From NCBI GenBank assembly GCA_050260775.1, contig JBLNCP010000011.1, positions 1 through 64,000 on the forward strand: a stretch of DNA of 64,000 nt. Reading direction: 5' to 3'. Source of the stretch: CALABS01 sp050260775. Its GTDB lineage: Bacteria > Pseudomonadota > Alphaproteobacteria > Rhodospirillales > Magnetospirillaceae. The notes below the pieces were generated by a model. It saw nothing but the letters and a program-made list of their open reading frames with translations. It ran no database searches and was not told where the DNA came from. The translations under genes were made by a program, and so were the position numbers. Of this stretch, positions 61,273-64,000 are shown piece after piece. How positions within the stretch are numbered: position 1 is the first letter of the stretch; each line of letters starts with the position of its first letter.

Positions 61273-62349
61273 ATGTCGCAGGCTGCATTGCGTCTCGTGG
61301 ACAAGGACACCATGGATAGACAGAAGGCACTGGAAGCCGCCGTAAGCCAGATCGAGCGGGCGTTCGGCAAGGGCTCCATCATGAAGATGGGCAGCCGCGA
61401 GCACGTGGAGACCGAGGTGGTCTCCACCGGGTCCCTCGGGCTCGACATCGCGCTCGGCATCGGCGGCCTGCCGCGCGGACGCATCATCGAGATCTACGGT
61501 CCGGAAAGCTCGGGCAAGACCACGCTGGCGCTGCATACCATCGCCGAGGCGCAGAAGAAGGGCGGCACCTGCGCCTTCATCGACGCCGAGCACGCGCTGG
61601 ACCCGATCTATGCCCGCAAGCTGGGCGTCAATTTGGACGAGCTGCTCTTGAGCCAGCCCGACGCCGGCGAGCAGGCGCTGGAGATCGCCGACACGCTGGT
61701 GCGCTCCGGCGCCATCGACGTCCTCGTGGTCGACTCGGTGGCCGCCCTGGTGCCGCGCGCCGAGCTGGAAGGCGAGATGGGCGATTCCCACGTCGGCCTG
61801 CATGCCCGCCTGATGAGCCAGGCGCTTAGGAAGCTGACCGGCTCGGTGTCGAAGTCCAAGTGCATCGTCATCTTCATCAACCAGATCCGCATGAAGATCG
61901 GCGTGATGTTCGGCAACCCCGAAACCACCACCGGCGGCAATGCGCTCAAGTTCTACGCCTCGGTCCGCCTCGAGATCCGCCGTGTCGGCTCCATCAAGGA
62001 CCGCGACGAGGTGGTCGGCAACCAGACCCGCGTCAAGGTGGTGAAGAACAAGCTGGCGCCGCCGTTCAAGGTGGTCGACTTCGACGTCATGTACGGCGAG
62101 GGCGTGTCCAAGACCGGCGAACTGATCGACCTCGGCCTCAAGGCCGGGCTGATCGAGAAGGCCGGGGCCTGGTTCTCCTACGGCTCGACCCGCATCGGTC
62201 AGGGCCGCGAGAACGCCAAGCAGTACATGCGCGACAATCCGGCGGTGCTGGCCGAGATCGAATCCGCCATCCGCCAGAACGCCGGCATCCTGTCGGACGC
62301 CCTGTCGGGCGGCCCCGGCGACCTCGACGGCAACGCCGCCGAGGAGTAG
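61273..62349 (+). CDS. recA: Recombinase RecA
   Basis: A 358-residue RecA. The Walker A motif GPESSGKTT lies near residue 75, with AFIDAEHALDPIYARKLGV, the conserved LVVDSVAALVPRAELEGEMG, the INQIRMKIGVMFGNPETTTG loop 2 region and a normal length. The ATG at 61273 has a GGGGG site and gives the typical N-terminus; an earlier ATG at 61258 is less likely. A strong terminator follows. Confidence 0.98.
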   Translation: MSQAALRLVDKDTMDRQKALEAAVSQIERAFGKGSIMKMGSREHVETEVVSTGSLGLDIALGIGGLPRGRIIEIYGPESSGKTTLALHTIAEAQKKGGTCAFIDAEHALDPIYARKLGVNLDELLLSQPDAGEQALEIADTLVRSGAIDVLVVDSVAALVPRAELEGEMGDSHVGLHARLMSQALRKLTGSVSKSKCIVIFINQIRMKIGVMFGNPETTTGGNALKFYASVRLEIRRVGSIKDRDEVVGNQTRVKVVKNKLAPPFKVVDFDVMYGEGVSKTGELIDLGLKAGLIEKAGAWFSYGSTRIGQGRENAKQYMRDNPAVLAEIESAIRQNAGILSDALSGGPGDLDGNAAEE

Positions 62350-62369
62350 GCCGGGAGCGGCTGAAAAGG

Positions 62370-62400
62370 AAAGGGCGCGGGGGGAGCCCCGCGCCCTTTT
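62370..62400 (+). terminator. Intrinsic terminator after recA
   Basis: A perfect 13-bp stem AAAGGGCGCGGGG / CCCCGCGCCCTTT, loop GGAG, running into TTTT, 20 bases after recA. Confidence 0.92.
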
Positions 62401-62406
62401 CCATTC

Positions 62407-62499
62407 GTCATCCCGACGAGCACCGCGAGGAGGGACCTCGTACGGCGCCGCCGGCCCGGGTGCCAAAGGGAAGAGATCCTCGCCGGCGCTCGGGATGAC
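62407..62499. repeat. REP-like palindromic element
   Basis: GTCATCCCGACGAGC... (62407-62430) and its imperfect inverted copy ...GCTCGGGATGAC (62478-62499) form a long hairpin with a 47-base loop. It resembles the element at 40312-40400 and lies between convergent genes. Confidence 0.7.
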
Positions 62500-62509
62500 A
62501 CTCGGCGTA

Positions 62510-63478
62510 TCAGACCGTCAGCACGATCTTTCCCGTGGCGGCGCGGCCCTTGAGCATGGCAAGCGCCTCGGCGGCGCGCTCCAGCGGCAGGGTGGCCGAC
62601 ACGTGCGGCTTCAGCCGGCCCTCGCGCCACCACGCCATCGCCTCCAGCATGGATTCCCGCATCAGCGCCGGATTGAGCTTGCGGTAGGCCCCCCACCAGT
62701 AGCCGATCACCGTCAGGTTCTTGACCAGCAGGATGTTGGCCGGGATCTGCGGCACCGTGCCGGAGGCGAAGCCGATCACCAGGATGCGGCCGTCGGGGGC
62801 GGTGGAGCGCAGCGAGGCGTCGAACACCTCGCCGCCGACCGGATCGTAGACGACGTCGGCGCCGCGGCCGCCGGTCAGCTCCTTGACGCTGGCGCGGATG
62901 TCCAGCGCCTTGTAATCGATGCCGTGGTGGGCGCCCTGCTCGAGCGCCACCCGCACCTTCTCGGGGCCGCCGGCGGTGCCGATCACGGTGGCGCCCAGCG
63001 CGCGGCCGATCTCGACCGCGGTCAGGCCGACGCCGCTGGCGGCGGCGTGCACCAGCAGGGTTTCGCCGGGCTTGAGCGCCGCCTTGTGCTTGAGCGCCAG
63101 GTGCGAGGTGCCGTAGGCGATGGGAAAGGCGGCGGCGTCGATGGTGTCGAGGCCGTCGGGCAGCACGAACACGTCGGTCTCGGCCGCCACCACCTCCTCG
63201 GCGAAGGCACCGGCGGTCACCACCGCCATCACCCGGTCGCCGGGCCGGCAGCTGGTCACGCCCTCGGCCACTTCGACCACCGTGCCGGCCAGTTCCATGC
63301 CGGGGGCGAACGGCGGCTCAATCTTTTCCTGGTAGCGGCCGGCGATCAGCAGGGTGTCGGCGAAATTGACGCCGGCGGCCGCGACCTTGATTCGGACGCC
63401 GCCGGTGAACAGGGCGGGAGAGGGCAACTCGGCTTCGGCGATGGGAGCGCCGAAGGCGGAACAGACGATGGCGCGCAT
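62510..63478 (-). CDS. NADPH:quinone oxidoreductase family protein
   Basis: A 322-residue medium-chain dehydrogenase/reductase of the quinone oxidoreductase (QOR) type. N-terminal GVRIKVAAAGVNFADTLLI, the PGMELAGTVVEVAEGV segment, the NADPH-binding HAAASGVGLTAVEIGRALGA near residue 143, and no zinc-ligand cysteine set support QOR. It lies 25 bases downstream of the truncated gene on the same strand. The natural quinone or enal substrate is unknown. Confidence 0.9.
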   Translation of the reverse strand: MRAIVCSAFGAPIAEAELPSPALFTGGVRIKVAAAGVNFADTLLIAGRYQEKIEPPFAPGMELAGTVVEVAEGVTSCRPGDRVMAVVTAGAFAEEVVAAETDVFVLPDGLDTIDAAAFPIAYGTSHLALKHKAALKPGETLLVHAAASGVGLTAVEIGRALGATVIGTAGGPEKVRVALEQGAHHGIDYKALDIRASVKELTGGRGADVVYDPVGGEVFDASLRSTAPDGRILVIGFASGTVPQIPANILLVKNLTVIGYWWGAYRKLNPALMRESMLEAMAWWREGRLKPHVSATLPLERAAEALAMLKGRAATGKIVLTV

Positions 63479-63503
63479 GCTTGGCCTTCCGGTTGTGGGC
63501 CGG

Positions 63504-64000
63504 TCAGTGGCCCGGCCGCCGCGGCGTCTTCCGCTGGGCCTGCCAGGCGAGTTTCAGGGTGGTGAACAGGAAGATCTCGGTCAATTGGTCGTGCGACATG
63601 ACCCCCGCCAGTTCGGCGCGGGCATACCGCACCAGCTCCGGCTCGGCGGTCGGCGAGGACAACAGGTTGGTCACCAGTTCCTTGCGCACCAGCGGCGGGT
63701 ACTTCAGCACCTCCTTGAGCAGCGCCACCTTGACCATGATGGGGATGCGCTCGCTGGTGAACAGGCGGTCGACGCACATGGAGTAGATGCCGAAATCCAG
63801 CTTCCCCGCCACCGCGCGGGTGAACTCCAGGAACTCGTCGAGGAAGGCCGGTTCCGAGATCTTCTTGGCGGCCAGCTTCTTCACCACCTCGAGGAAGTCG
63901 CGGTAGCGCTGGCGGGCCGGTCCGACGGTGCCGCCCAGCTCGTCGGCGATCTCCTTGATCTGGGCCTCGCGGAAGCGGGCATGGATCAGCGCCTCGGCCG
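63504..64000 (-). CDS. C-terminal part of a helical protein cut by the window edge
   Basis: The reading frame stays open to the last base, so the start lies beyond the window. The visible 165 residues are helical and charged (IKEIADELGGTVGPARQRY, FLDEFLEFTRAVAGKLDF, IMVKVALLKEVLKYPPLVR), with no membrane segment. The GTG often taken as a start near 63887 is internal, because coding-type sequence continues upstream of it. No family is recognised. Confidence 0.7.
   Translation of the reverse strand, partial: AEALIHARFREAQIKEIADELGGTVGPARQRYRDFLEVVKKLAAKKISEPAFLDEFLEFTRAVAGKLDFGIYSMCVDRLFTSERIPIMVKVALLKEVLKYPPLVRKELVTNLLSSPTAEPELVRYARAELAGVMSHDQLTEIFLFTTLKLAWQAQRKTPRRPGH

Overview
This 64 kb window is GC-rich chromosomal DNA from an alphaproteobacterium, most likely a member of the Rhodospirillales close to Magnetospirillum or Phaeospirillum. 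The evidence is FlaF, a CckA-type hybrid kinase directly behind flhB, a phasin, a GlnB-GlnA pair behind a sigma-54 promoter, an EcfG-type promoter and the general family profile. No magnetosome gene is present, so the genus is an inference. Genes are dense with few gaps. No insertion sequence, prophage, CRISPR array or rRNA operon was seen.

Left part (1-11.9 kb): a flagellin and flagellin-glycosylation island. Two near-identical flagellins and FlaF are followed by a TPR/SPINDLY-like (GT41) protein, a Maf-family glycosyltransferase, an SpsF-like cytidylyltransferase and a Nudix-like protein. A divergent long-helix protein of unknown function comes next, then pseB and pseC, the first two steps of pseudaminic acid synthesis. 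Later pse genes are not in the window.

12-26.7 kb: envelope and lipid proteins (Sel1/peptidoglycan-binding protein, phospholipase D fused to a VTT membrane domain, an EEP phosphatase), acyl-CoA enzymes (crotonase, CaiB), a cobalamin side-chain enzyme, a hybrid histidine kinase with a LOV-derived PAS domain that lacks the photoactive Cys, three LuxR-type regulators (two with defective receiver domains), tRNA-His, a phosphoribulokinase homologue lacking catalytic residues, a 45-residue membrane peptide behind a perfect FNR box, and an aminotransferase.

26.8-41.8 kb: glnB-glnA with a sigma-54 promoter and terminator, tRNA-Pro, a sensor kinase, small stress-type membrane proteins (one behind an EcfG promoter), a glutamate racemase homologue with Asp in place of a catalytic Cys, a c-type cytochrome, a four-gene membrane/stress operon, two translationally coupled Crp/Fnr regulators without Fe-S cysteines, and argG.

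41.8-53.5 kb: a meta-pathway type outer membrane protein, acetoacetyl-CoA synthetase, Sel1 protein, pterin dehydratase, a small zincin, a Lon-like protease, a phasin with duplicated upstream motifs, a CBS protein and Hsp20.

53.5-64 kb: a divergent flagellar export and basal-body locus (fliP, fliO, two accessory genes on the minus strand; flgB-flgC-fliE-fliQ-fliR-flhB on the plus strand behind a sigma-54 promoter), cckA, recA, a quinone oxidoreductase and a gene cut by the window edge.

The window links motility (filament, glycosylation, export apparatus, CckA control) with nitrogen, redox and stress regulation. The observations most worth a second look are the PRK and MurI homologues with missing catalytic residues, the FNR-box peptide, and the glycosylation island carrying two unrelated glycosyltransferase types plus an unclassified flagellin-shaped protein.
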